Below, in pieces: positions 1 through 8,423 of a DNA stretch of 64,000 nucleotides (positions within the stretch are counted from its first letter, which is position 1; the number at the start of each line of letters is the position of its first letter). Both the position numbers and the translations under genes were made by a program. The DNA comes from Saprospiraceae bacterium (GTDB lineage Bacteria > Bacteroidota > Bacteroidia > Chitinophagales > Saprospiraceae): the NCBI GenBank assembly GCA_016715105.1, contig JADKBO010000006.1:124001-188000 (forward strand). The letters are read 5' to 3'. The notes beneath the pieces are model-generated. The model saw only the letters and a program-made list of their open reading frames with translations, was not told the origin of the DNA and searched no databases.

Positions 1-2240
1 ACTGACACTTTTTTATCCATGAAACTCCTTTTTACACCCAGGTCAAGCTGTCCTTGTGGTCTGGTGATCATCGACCCTCCTTCTATACTTGAAGAGTTAA
101 ACCAACCAGATACCTCAAATCCAATGTCTTTTGGCAAGCTGAAGGTGTTCTCAGCATATACATTGACAGCAATAGGGGTTTTGGTGTCAAAACTATAATC
201 ATCAAATCTTGCTTCAAATTTTGTTTGATACATGGTTGTCGACAAAAAGCCATTCCACCATTTAGCAATTGGTAGTGGTGTATTGATACTCAAAGAATAA
301 TTTTCCCTGTTAGCTATGTTTCTATAATTGATAAAAGTTTTATTAGCAACATCCTTATCACGTTCTATAACATCGCTGATCACATCTTGAGATTTACTAT
401 ATCCAATGCTTATATTTGCAGCTTGTTTGACTGTATAGGTCAACTCAATGTTATTATTGTATTGTGGTGTCAAGAAAGGATTACCTTTTCTAAATGTCAA
501 CTCATCCAATTTCCATTCAAATGGATTGAGAGATTCGTAGTCTGGTCTTTGTATACGTCTACTGTACGTCAAGTTTAATACATGGTTGGGGTTGAGAGTA
601 TAGGTCAACGCACCACTTGGGAAGAAATTACCATATTTTCGCTTTACATAATCTTGTGGTTTGGTAGGCTCACTAGCATCTCTTGTCAAATTACCTGTGG
701 AAGTCGTGTGTTCGTACCTTATTCCTGCTTGAAAATTCAACTTTTCAGAAGCTTTGCCATTGATGTTTCCGTAAATAGCGGCTACGTTTTCTGTATATCC
801 AAAATCATTACTTTGGCTTGGATCCTTAACTTCAATGTCATTCACAACATTATAAAACAAAAAGGTATTGTCTGATTTTACATTAGCATACTTCACACCA
901 GTACTCAATACCAATCCTGACTTTTGCAATGTCTTAGAGTAGTCCAATTTACCAGTATTGATGTCGATGTCAGATGGGGTACTATTGGAGAAAATACGCT
1001 CAGAAAGTGTTGTGCCCGTTGGCGAAGTTTTATAATAATTGGGTTGAAAGCTTGCACTTTCACCTCTATAAATACCTTTGTCAAGATCTATGGTTAGCTC
1101 GTTACCAACGGTATCAGAAAATTTATAATTCACGTTGAAGTTTGTGTATAAATTATTTGAAGTAATGGTATTTTGAGCAATCAACACAGAATCGATCATG
1201 TTTTCCCTTCCCATTGTGCCAATGGTTGTCTGGCTTTCACTCGCCCATTCATTGTCAATGTATTGAGTGTTGCCCGATACAAGTGCACCTAATGTATGTT
1301 TACTATTGATAGCGTAATCCACTCCGATTTTAGCATTTACTGGACGGTTGCTGCTTACTTGGCTTTGGTTTTGGTCAAATATTTTACCGTCCTGTTCTCT
1401 ATACAAGTTCATCTCATTGTCATACTTGCTATTTCCAATTCCAATGTTTCCATATGTATTCCACTTATTTACGCGGTTATTGAGATTTAATGAAAGGAAT
1501 GACTTATGGAAGACACCATATCCGAGTGACAAATTCGCACTACCGTTGGTACCGAAGTTTTTATTCTTTTTCAATCTCAAATTGATGATGCCCGCGTTTC
1601 CTTGTGCGTCATATTTAGCAGAAGGATTTGTTATGATTTCCACAGCTTCAATGTCTGAAGAAGCAATTCCTTTCAAAAAATTGGCTAATTCCTGGGCTGA
1701 AAAATAACTTGGCTTTCCATCAATATAAATCCTTACGCCATTTTTACCTTTCAACTGGATGTTGTCATTATTGTCAATCACAACACCTGGAGCCTTTTTA
1801 AGTAATTCCAATGCATTGGTTCCGATTGCTGAAACACTGGCATCGGTGTTGAGGATCATTTTGTCAGCCCTTATTTCTATCAGTGGTTTCCTGGCAGTCA
1901 CCGTTACTTCGTTGAGCACTTGGGAGCTAGTTTTTAATGTATAAGGTTGCAAAACCAAATCACCACCTGTATATTGAATGACTTCACTGTAGAATGTTTC
2001 ATAACCGATGTAAGAACATTCTATAAAATAATTACCGGCCTCTACTCCACCCATTTCAAAATTACCGTCCATGTCTGTTATGGCTCCTCTTGAAAGCAAA
2101 CTATCGCTGGCATTTTTCAAGGCTACTGTTGTATATTCTATGGCTTTGCCGCTTGGATCTTGGATCTTACCACTGATGGATTGACCGCTCACTACAAAAG
2201 CAAAGCATAATAAAATAAAAGTTGTGCAAAAAATCTTCAT
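1..2240 (-). CDS. TonB-linked outer membrane beta-barrel protein (5' part, runs off window)
   Basis: Open frame read on the minus strand from ATG at 2238-2240 to the left edge with no stop in the stretches I translated; about 746 residues are visible and the C-terminus lies outside the window. It starts with a signal peptide (MKIFCTTFILLCFAFVVSGQ), then a carboxypeptidase-regulatory-like domain (about residues 20-100, SGKIQDPSGKAIEYTTVALK), then a TonB plug (about 120-220, with LLKKAPGVVIDNNDNIQLKG and VRIYIDGKPSYFS), then barrel strands. The last visible residues (MITRPQGQLDLGVKRSFMD) are typical of the OMP_b-brl_3 family of Bacteroidota. It probably moves a siderophore, peptide or glycan across the outer membrane using TonB, but the substrate cannot be told. 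No accessory gene is visible beside it. Confidence 0.85.
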   Translation of the reverse strand, partial: MKIFCTTFILLCFAFVVSGQSISGKIQDPSGKAIEYTTVALKNASDSLLSRGAITDMDGNFEMGGVEAGNYFIECSYIGYETFYSEVIQYTGGDLVLQPYTLKTSSQVLNEVTVTARKPLIEIRADKMILNTDASVSAIGTNALELLKKAPGVVIDNNDNIQLKGKNGVRIYIDGKPSYFSAQELANFLKGIASSDIEAVEIITNPSAKYDAQGNAGIINLRLKKNKNFGTNGSANLSLGYGVFHKSFLSLNLNNRVNKWNTYGNIGIGNSKYDNEMNLYREQDGKIFDQNQSQVSSNRPVNAKIGVDYAINSKHTLGALVSGNTQYIDNEWASESQTTIGTMGRENMIDSVLIAQNTITSNNLYTNFNVNYKFSDTVGNELTIDLDKGIYRGESASFQPNYYKTSPTGTTLSERIFSNSTPSDIDINTGKLDYSKTLQKSGLVLSTGVKYANVKSDNTFLFYNVVNDIEVKDPSQSNDFGYTENVAAIYGNINGKASEKLNFQAGIRYEHTTSTGNLTRDASEPTKPQDYVKRKYGNFFPSGALTYTLNPNHVLNLTYSRRIQRPDYESLNPFEWKLDELTFRKGNPFLTPQYNNNIELTYTVKQAANISIGYSKSQDVISDVIERDKDVANKTFINYRNIANRENYSLSINTPLPIAKWWNGFLSTTMYQTKFEARFDDYSFDTKTPIAVNVYAENTFSLPKDIGFEVSGWFNSSSIEGGSMITRPQGQLDLGVKRSFMDKKVS

Positions 2241-2491
2241 CGCATTTTGTTTTAATGTTCGATTGGAAGACGACAACAATTTGGGAAGGGTTGCAATCCA
2301 AACCCGACATATCGATGAATGACAAGACTTACTGGACGAACTGGTTATATACTTGGATATAAACTCAAGTAGCTAGAAAGGGCTATGAGCCATGTGCAAA
2401 GTGGTGTGTGGGCTTTCAGATTTCAGCAATCAGTTGTCAGTTTTTTTTTGAAATTGTCATTTTCTTTCTACGAATACAGGATTTGCTACCA

Positions 2492-2805
2492 ACCATTCCT
2501 TATTGAATAAATACTCAAACCAACAGGTTGTACCTCACGGCACAATTATATTATACGCCAATTCTTGGCTAACGATAGGATGTACCTGAGGGCACATTTT
2601 TTGGAATTTGAGTTCCTTGCAAAAGCAGGGACAGCCATAGGTATTGAAATCTATTTGCTGCAAAAAACCATTCCTTATTGAATAAATTCTCAAACCAACA
2701 GGTTGTACCTCACGGCACAATTATATTATACGCCAATGCTTGGCTAACGATAGGATGTACCTTACGGCACATTTTTGGAATTGTGTCCCTTGCAAAAGCA
2801 GGGAC
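2492..2805. repeat. Two-copy direct repeat (~140 bases, period 175)
   Basis: Copy 1 is 2492-2632 and copy 2 is 2667-2805. They share long identical stretches, including CCATTCCTTATTGAATAAA at the start and CTTGGCTAACGATAGGATGT in the middle, and differ by scattered substitutions and a diverged tail. Each copy contains two related 16-base motifs, TGTACCTCACGGCACA (2529-2544, 2704-2719) and a variant 52 bases downstream (2581-2596, 2756-2771). The motif is an imperfect inverted repeat (TGTACC/GGCACA), so each could fold as a small hairpin. This looks like an interspersed intergenic repeat rather than an insertion sequence: no transposase or long terminal inverted repeat is present. Confidence 0.8.
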
Positions 2806-2883
2806 ATGCCACTTGCAAAAGCAGGGAAAAGACGGAGGACGTTGCGCCCCAAGCATTAAAATCCACGTATCCTGCTTTTGCAA
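2614..2883. repeat. Dispersed TTGCAAAAGCAGG motif, direct and inverted copies
   Basis: TTGCAAAAGCAGG occurs near 2616, 2790 and 2813 on the plus strand. Its reverse complement, CCTGCTTTTGCAA, occurs at about 2870-2883. The last direct copy and the inverted copy could pair into a stem with a loop of roughly 45 bases. Confidence 0.7.
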
Positions 2884-2960
2884 CGGATTGAAACCATTGT
2901 AATTTGCTCATTGCTTCCTGCGAATGCATGAAATTGCGCCGAAGGCTTGAGTCCGCAGAC

Positions 2961-3021
2961 ATTGAACTCTCATTGAACTCTCATTGAACTCTCATTGAAC
3001 TCTCATTGAACTCTCATTGAA
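2961..3021. repeat. 11-base tandem repeat, five full copies plus a partial
   Basis: The unit ATTGAACTCTC is repeated head to tail at 2961, 2972, 2983, 2994 and 3005, with a partial sixth copy (ATTGAA) at 3016. Full copies are identical. The array ends about 20 bases upstream of the -33 element of the rpmE2 promoter, and its period is close to one helical turn. Confidence 0.95.
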
Positions 3022-3040
3022 AATATTTTCTAACATACTA

Positions 3041-3070
3041 TTGATTATCTTTAAAATAATTTTATCTTTG
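3041..3070 (+). promoter_or_regulatory. rpmE2 promoter, Bacteroidota sigma type
   Basis: TTG at 3041-3043 and TATCTTTG at 3063-3070 (followed by C) are separated by exactly 19 bases. This matches the Bacteroidota primary-sigma consensus TTTG-N19-21-TAnnTTTG. The predicted transcript start is near 3076, giving a leader of about 50 bases before rpmE2. Confidence 0.8.
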
Positions 3071-3128
3071 CAGTCCAATTTAAAAAAAATGGCTTCTGGC
3101 AACTTTCAGCGGCATTAAATAATAGAAA

Positions 3129-3386
3129 ATGAAAAAAGATACGCATCCTTCAAACTATAGAATGGTTGTTTTCAAGGACATCTCAAACGATGAAGGTATT
3201 CTTACCAGATCTTGTGCTCATTCAAGAGAAACAATTGTATGGGAAGATGGCAACGAATATCCTTTGATCAAAATGGAAATTTCTGCTTTCTCTCACCCTT
3301 TCTTTACAGGTAAGATGAAATTTGTTGATACTGCAGGTAGAATCGACAAGTTCAACAAAAAATTTGGAAAGTTCGCTCAGAAATAA
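3129..3386 (+). CDS. rpmE2: 50S ribosomal protein L31 type B
   Basis: An 85-residue protein with the family start MKKDTHPSNYRMVVFKD and the conserved segment ISAFSHPFFTGKMKFVDTAGRIDKFNKKF. The zinc-binding Cys pairs of type A L31 are absent, which identifies the zinc-independent type B paralogue of the large ribosomal subunit. It is transcribed alone, with its own promoter (3041-3070) and its own terminator (3411-3441). Length is normal for the family. Confidence 0.97.
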   Translation: MKKDTHPSNYRMVVFKDISNDEGILTRSCAHSRETIVWEDGNEYPLIKMEISAFSHPFFTGKMKFVDTAGRIDKFNKKFGKFAQK

Positions 3387-3410
3387 TTTCTGTAGACCTA
3401 TAATATATAA

Positions 3411-3441
3411 GGGTACTTGGTGTATATCAAGTGCCCTTTTT
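3411..3441 (+). terminator. Intrinsic terminator of rpmE2
   Basis: The arms GGGTACTTGG (3411-3420) and TCAAGTGCCC (3427-3436) form a stem with one mismatch and a six-base loop. A T-run (TTTTTCTG) follows. Confidence 0.85.
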
Positions 3442-3584
3442 CTGTTATAATGTGTTTACCCCAAAAACCTATTGGGTATTTAAGAATACCTTAAATTACA
3501 AAAATATATTGTTTGCGTCTTACGTTTGAAAATTGCACTTTTGTCTTTGCAATACTTGTTGATCATACTTTTAATTTAAAATAT

Positions 3585-4343
3585 ATGCGTTTTAATAAAT
3601 TCTTTTTGTTCTTAGCCACTTTTCTATCGATTACATTCTTCACTTCTTGTAGTTCAGCCAAAATAATGGGTGACGAAAATGGGGTCTTTGCTTCCATACA
3701 AAGAGGTCCATGTTTTGGAAAATGTCCGGTTTACAGCATGCAAGTTTATACAGATGGAAGATTGGTTTATGAAGGAACTAGGTTTGCGAAAAAATTAGGT
3801 ACCTACCATAAAACACTCACTGCTACTGAATTAAAAGAATTGGATAAGGTCATCAAAAGCGCCAACTTTTTCACTTTTGATTCTATTTACGAATCTGAAA
3901 TCCCAGATTTAAGTGGCATCACCATTTATCATTCAAATGGTAAAGAACAAAAAAGTGTCTTTGGAAAAGAGAACAGACCGCCTGCATTGATGCAAATTCA
4001 ATATGCATTGGAGCGCATTGTAGAGTCCGATGGATGGAAACTCATCAAAGCAGCTCCCGTAGAAACATCAGAAGAGGTCATAGACACTCGTGAAAAAAAG
4101 GTCGAAACAACCATTTTCTCAGAAATCATCATAGAACCTACAGCCGGCACTTTGGCTAAGTTTTTACAAGATTTCTCTGACAAATCTTTGTACCTTTCAG
4201 ATCGGATCACTGAAGACGGCAGACTTTGGCTAGTCAAATATGACATGTCAAAATATAAACCAGAAGAAATGTTGGCTTTGATCAAGGCAGATGCGCGCAT
4301 TAAATCAGCAGAATTTAATAAAAGATTGGAAACCAGGGATTGA
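3585..4343 (+). CDS. DUF6438-type lipoprotein
   Basis: A 252-residue envelope protein. I chose ATG 3585, because from there the sequence begins with a lipoprotein signal (MRFNKFFLFLATFLSITFFTSC, lipobox Cys about residue 22). A longer frame back to 3513 adds residues that do not look like a signal. The core, with GPCFGKCPVYSMQVYTDG and YEGTRF, resembles the DUF6438 family; function is unknown. The C-terminal third (IIEPTAGTLAKFLQDFSD onward) is a separate charged segment I do not recognise. It is followed 64 bases later by a small barrel gene on the same strand and may be co-expressed with it. Confidence 0.75.
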   Translation: MRFNKFFLFLATFLSITFFTSCSSAKIMGDENGVFASIQRGPCFGKCPVYSMQVYTDGRLVYEGTRFAKKLGTYHKTLTATELKELDKVIKSANFFTFDSIYESEIPDLSGITIYHSNGKEQKSVFGKENRPPALMQIQYALERIVESDGWKLIKAAPVETSEEVIDTREKKVETTIFSEIIIEPTAGTLAKFLQDFSDKSLYLSDRITEDGRLWLVKYDMSKYKPEEMLALIKADARIKSAEFNKRLETRD

Positions 4344-4407
4344 TTAACTTTTTCTTTTGAGTTTTCTCTCTTCTTTTTACGTTTAATGATTTATAAATAA
4401 ACATCCG

Positions 4408-5001
4408 ATGAAACGCATCAATCAATCCTTCATAGTGTTCTTTTCTACTTTGTTTTTGGTTTTAATATTTGCCATTGACATCCAGGCTCAGCGTACTCCG
4501 ACAACAACGCGTACCAGCAGAAGAACAACCAGAGATACAGAACCTAGTCCCTCTTTCACAGAAAATTTAAATTATGAAATCAAGGTCGGTAACATTGGCT
4601 TTGGTGGTAATACATTTGGCTTAGCCGTTAAAGGAAATGTCGGCTATAAAGTGTTTGAAAAATTGTCTGCAGGTGTGGGGCTCAGAACAAATTTCACTTA
4701 TTTAAACTACCCAACTGGTCTTCAAGATGAGTCTGGTTTTGATTTTGGCGGATTTGGATATCTGAGGGGCAAAATCACAAAAACCATCTATTTACAAGCA
4801 GAATATGGTTATCAAAGTTTTGCTACTTTCAACGGTGCTGGAGGAAGAATATCCGCTTACACACCCTTAGTTGGGGGTGGTTATATGAATGGAGGCGACC
4901 GCTGGAGTTATGGCGCAGAAGTTTTATTCAACATCAACGACAGAGCGCAAGACATAAATGGTATCATAGAATACTGGATTAACTTCAGCTACAACTTTTA
5001 A
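4408..5001 (+). CDS. Small outer membrane beta-barrel protein
   Basis: A 197-residue protein with a signal peptide (about residues 1-27, ending IDIQAQ), then a Thr/Arg-rich linker, then alternating strands with Gly and aromatic residues (GNIGFGGNTFGLAVKGNVGY, YLQAEYGYQSF). It ends in ...YWINFSYNF, a terminal aromatic typical of outer membrane barrels. Size suggests an 8-strand barrel. No specific family is recognised and the role is unknown. Confidence 0.7.
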   Translation: MKRINQSFIVFFSTLFLVLIFAIDIQAQRTPTTTRTSRRTTRDTEPSPSFTENLNYEIKVGNIGFGGNTFGLAVKGNVGYKVFEKLSAGVGLRTNFTYLNYPTGLQDESGFDFGGFGYLRGKITKTIYLQAEYGYQSFATFNGAGGRISAYTPLVGGGYMNGGDRWSYGAEVLFNINDRAQDINGIIEYWINFSYNF

Positions 5002-5195
5002 AATTTAATCTTTCTTATTTCTTTTCAAATATCGTTTGAAGTGGTCTTCTACTTCAATATCATTTTATTTTCGAGAGTATAATACTAGCAGTCAGCTTTT
5101 TAAACATCTATGAAAAAAGTTAGATCAATATATTATTAGGATTTATAGTCCCGTTCAAATATCTTCGCGACTTAATAAGTTCGACTTTTAGAATT

Positions 5196-7340
5196 ATGAG
5201 AGATTTCAAACGGTACCTTGTCACTTCCGCTCTACCCTATGCAAATGGCCCTTTACACATTGGCCATTTAGCCGGAGCTTACTTATCTGCAGATGTTTAT
5301 GTGAGATTTATGAGGTTGATGGGCAAAGATATCGTTTACATCGGAGGTTCAGACGAACATGGTGCTGCCATTACTATGCGAGCGCTTAAAGATGGTTTGA
5401 CACCTCAAGAAGTGGTGGACAAGTATCACGACTTATTTGTGAAGACATTTGAAAAAGTGGGTATCTCTTTTGACATATACCACCGTACATCTGATCCTTT
5501 ACACCATGAAACTTCACAAGACATATTCAGAACTTTATATAAAAAGGGACTATTTACTGAGGAAGAGTCAGAGCAATATTATGACCCTGAAGTAAATCAA
5601 TTTCTTGCTGACCGATACATCAAAGGTACTTGCCCAAAATGCGCCAATCCAGATGCTTATGGTGATCAGTGTGAAAACTGTGGATCTACATTCAGTCCCA
5701 CAGAATTGATCAACCCAAGATCGGTGCTTTCAGGCTCTGAACCTATTCTTAAGAAAACAAAACATTGGTACTTACCTTTGAATGATCACGAAACTTGGTT
5801 GAGGGAATGGATCGAAGAAGGTACCGTGGACGGGGTTTTCAAACATTATCCGGACGAGTGGAAAAATCACGTCATTGGTCAATGTAAATCTTGGTTGGAT
5901 GGTGGCCTACAGCCGCGCGCAATGACCAGAGATTTGGATTGGGGTGTGGATGTGCCACATGATGTGCCAGGCCACGAAGGCAAAAAATTGTACGTTTGGT
6001 TGGATGCACCAATCGGTTATATATCAGCGACCCGTCAATGGGCCAAAGACAATGGCAAAAAATGGGAGAAATATTGGAAAGACGATGATTGTCAATTGAT
6101 TCACTTCATAGGAAAAGACAACATTGTATTCCATTGCCTCATTTTTCCTGCTGTCTTAAAAGCACACGGAGATTTTGTTTTGCCTTATAATGTCCCTGCC
6201 AATCAGTTTATGAATTTGGAAGGTGCAAAAATATCTACCTCCAGAAACTGGGCTGTTTGGGTCCATGAATACATCGAAGACTTACCAGATAAAATTGACG
6301 AGCTGAGGTATTGTATGATCAAAAATATGCCCGAACTCAAGGATACTGAATTTACATGGAAGTCATGGCAAGACGCAAACAACAATGAACTAGTAGCAAA
6401 CCTTGCTAATTTCATCAATAGAGTTGTAGTACTCACCAATAAATATTATGATGGTAAAGTGCCAGCTTTTGATGAAGATGCTTCATTCACTGGTTCGTCA
6501 GGTGATGATTCAGAATTTTATGATTCTGAAATGCTCAGTCTACATGATGAACTACAGGAACTCTGCCAGAGTATCCGCACTTTTGATTTCAGGTCTGGGC
6601 TAAAGTCGCTCATGGATATTTCTACCAAAGGCAATCAACTTTTGCAATACAATGAGCCTTGGAAACTGGTAAAAGAAGATCCGGAAACCACCAAAACAAT
6701 TATGAATCTTGCCATTCAATACGTATATGTGTTGGGAGTTGCTGCAAGACCCTTTATGCCTGAAACCAGTGATAAGATTTTGGCGTTACTCAATCTCAAA
6801 CCATTGAAAGAAAAAGGTGAGTTGCTCAAACTATTGGATAAATTGTGTGAAGGTGAAACTTTGGTGAAAGCCAAACATCAAATTGGTGAACCCCTTCATT
6901 TATTCTCTAGAATTGATGACAGCGTTGTTGCAACTCAAATGGCGAAATTGATCAAAGAAGAACCAACACCTGTGCCAGCAACCACCGCTACTCCCGAATC
7001 AAAACCTTTGCGCGATCCGATCACTTATGATGACTTTATAAAAATGGACATGCGCGTTGCGACCATTCTGGCAGCTGAAAAAGTTGCAAATGCGGATAAA
7101 CTTTTGCAATTGACTGTAGACTTGGGGTTTGAGCAAAGAACCGTTGTGAGCGGCATTGCCAACTATTACAAACCAGAAGAAATTATTGGTCAAAAGGTAA
7201 CACTTTTGGCAAATCTAGCACCTCGTAAAATCAAGGGCATTGAATCAAAAGGGATGATTTTGATGAGTGAAAATAGCGATGGTGTACTCAAATTTGTTGC
7301 GGCTCCTGCTGGAGCTGAAAATGGATCACAAATCAGTTAA
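5196..7340 (+). CDS. metG: Methionyl-tRNA synthetase
   Basis: A 714-residue cytoplasmic enzyme that charges tRNA-Met with methionine. The class I HIGH signature is visible (PYANGPLHIGHLAG, about residues 14-27), as are a zinc knuckle (C146, C149, C159, C162) and the KMSKS-type loop as KISTS (about 344-348). A C-terminal tRNA-binding (EMAP/Trbp111-like) domain begins near residue 610 (YDDFIKMDMRVATILAAEKV), as in the long dimeric MetG form. A Glu/Pro/Thr-rich linker separates the two parts. ung starts only 18 bases downstream, so the two may share a transcript. Confidence 0.97.
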   Translation: MRDFKRYLVTSALPYANGPLHIGHLAGAYLSADVYVRFMRLMGKDIVYIGGSDEHGAAITMRALKDGLTPQEVVDKYHDLFVKTFEKVGISFDIYHRTSDPLHHETSQDIFRTLYKKGLFTEEESEQYYDPEVNQFLADRYIKGTCPKCANPDAYGDQCENCGSTFSPTELINPRSVLSGSEPILKKTKHWYLPLNDHETWLREWIEEGTVDGVFKHYPDEWKNHVIGQCKSWLDGGLQPRAMTRDLDWGVDVPHDVPGHEGKKLYVWLDAPIGYISATRQWAKDNGKKWEKYWKDDDCQLIHFIGKDNIVFHCLIFPAVLKAHGDFVLPYNVPANQFMNLEGAKISTSRNWAVWVHEYIEDLPDKIDELRYCMIKNMPELKDTEFTWKSWQDANNNELVANLANFINRVVVLTNKYYDGKVPAFDEDASFTGSSGDDSEFYDSEMLSLHDELQELCQSIRTFDFRSGLKSLMDISTKGNQLLQYNEPWKLVKEDPETTKTIMNLAIQYVYVLGVAARPFMPETSDKILALLNLKPLKEKGELLKLLDKLCEGETLVKAKHQIGEPLHLFSRIDDSVVATQMAKLIKEEPTPVPATTATPESKPLRDPITYDDFIKMDMRVATILAAEKVANADKLLQLTVDLGFEQRTVVSGIANYYKPEEIIGQKVTLLANLAPRKIKGIESKGMILMSENSDGVLKFVAAPAGAENGSQIS

Positions 7341-7358
7341 CAACCTTTAATTTTTGAA

Positions 7359-8048
7359 GTGTCGGCTATCAATATAAATCAAATCAAAATTGAGGAAAGT
7401 TGGAAATCTTTGCTCAAAAACGAATTTGAAGCTGAGTACTTCTCCAAAATCAAACACGGCTTACAGCAGATGCGTGATGCAGGGGAAACCATCTATCCTC
7501 CCGGCCCACAAATTTTCAAGACTTTTGATCTTACTCCTGTAGAAAAAGTAAAGGTCGTTATCTTGGGTCAAGATCCTTACCACAATCCGGGTGAGGCTAT
7601 GGGTATGAGTTTTTCTGTGCCTAAAGGTGTAAGAACTCCACCATCTCTGGTCAACATTTACAAAGAACTTGCCACCGACTTAGGTACGGCAATGCCTACA
7701 CACGGCGACCTCACGTATTGGGGTCAACAAGGTGTTTTGATGCTGAATGCCATACTTACCGTGAGTCAAAACAAACCAGCTTCGCATAGAAATATTGGTT
7801 GGCAATTTTTTACAGATGCGGTGATTTCCAACATTTCTTCCAATTTGGATAACATTGTATTCATGCTTTGGGGCAATTTTGCAAAAGGCAAGGCTGCCTT
7901 GATCGATGAAAGCAAACACCTAGTATTGAGTTCGGCGCATCCTTCTCCGCTAGCCGGAGGGGCATTTTTTGGCAATCACCATTTTAGTAAAGCCAATGCA
8001 TTTTTAATAGCCCATGGCAAAAATCCAATTGATTGGCAAATAGTATAA
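7359..8048 (+). CDS. ung: Uracil-DNA glycosylase
   Basis: A 229-residue family 1 enzyme that removes uracil from DNA in base excision repair. The water-activating motif GQDPYH (catalytic D72) and the HPSPLAGG loop are both present. Start is GTG at 7359-7361, the only start giving the usual N-terminus; it follows the metG stop by 18 bases. The protein ends normally in NPIDWQIV, about 30 bases before an abnormal GC-only tract, so the coding part appears intact. Confidence 0.96.
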   Translation: MSAININQIKIEESWKSLLKNEFEAEYFSKIKHGLQQMRDAGETIYPPGPQIFKTFDLTPVEKVKVVILGQDPYHNPGEAMGMSFSVPKGVRTPPSLVNIYKELATDLGTAMPTHGDLTYWGQQGVLMLNAILTVSQNKPASHRNIGWQFFTDAVISNISSNLDNIVFMLWGNFAKGKAALIDESKHLVLSSAHPSPLAGGAFFGNHHFSKANAFLIAHGKNPIDWQIV

Positions 8049-8079
8049 TTGGAAATACGATAACTGCTGGGCTGAAATT

Positions 8080-8300
8080 GGCGCGGGGCCCTGCGAAAAA
8101 AAGCCCCCCCCGGCAACCCTTCCTCGCCCGCCCCCCTGCCCCCGCGGGGGGGCCCGGCCCCCCCCCCTTTTTGGTGTCCCCCCCCCTTCCCGGGCCCCCG
8201 TCGAATAGGGCCGGGGAAAAGTTCCGGGGGGGGAAAAAAAGGGGGCCCCCCCCGGGGGTTTTTGGGGGGGGGGTGGGGGGGGGGGGGGGGGGGGGGGGAA
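8080..8300. other. Anomalous poly-G/poly-C tract, probable sequence artefact
   Basis: This gap between ung and the FAD gene changes abruptly from normal AT-rich DNA to a stretch made almost only of G and C homopolymers with a few A or T runs. It ends in 24 consecutive G (8275-8298), then returns to normal AT-rich DNA. It contains no gene; open frames across it give only Pro/Gly/Arg low complexity. The pattern resembles low-quality base calls at a read end or a poorly closed gap. The rest of the 8049-8423 gap shows nothing further. Confidence 0.75.
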
Positions 8301-8423
8301 TTTTCTTTTTTTTAAACCATATATACTTTTAGGGTGTCCAAGACTAAGCGAGCTTGAGAAATTTGAAAGGATTTTGGTTCGTGGATTCCTTTCCACTTTC
8401 AAACTTTATGAACTCTACATCCT

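Larger units (their letters stand above)
2241..3128. other. Non-coding repeat-rich intergenic region
   Basis: An 888-base gap between the divergent barrel gene and rpmE2. It holds a long imperfect direct repeat (2492-2632 and 2667-2805), scattered copies of a TTGCAAAAGCAGG motif, an 11-base tandem repeat (2961-3021) and the rpmE2 promoter. Short open frames across the repeats have no recognisable protein features, and I treat them as chance. Confidence 0.8.

Noticed and set aside
2241..2900. Insertion sequence
   Set aside because: There are no terminal inverted repeats, no target-site duplication that I can see, and no transposase-like frame.
2535..2962. Small open frames of 61-74 codons over the repeat block
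   Set aside because: They follow the DNA repeat, change with it, and show no signal, domain or codon bias.
2961..3021. CRISPR array
   Set aside because: The 11-base units are contiguous with no spacers and no cas genes are nearby.
8004..8402. Long Pro/Gly/Arg-rich open frames on both strands across 8080-8300
   Set aside because: They exist only because the G/C homopolymer block has no stop codons; there is no start context, domain or natural composition.
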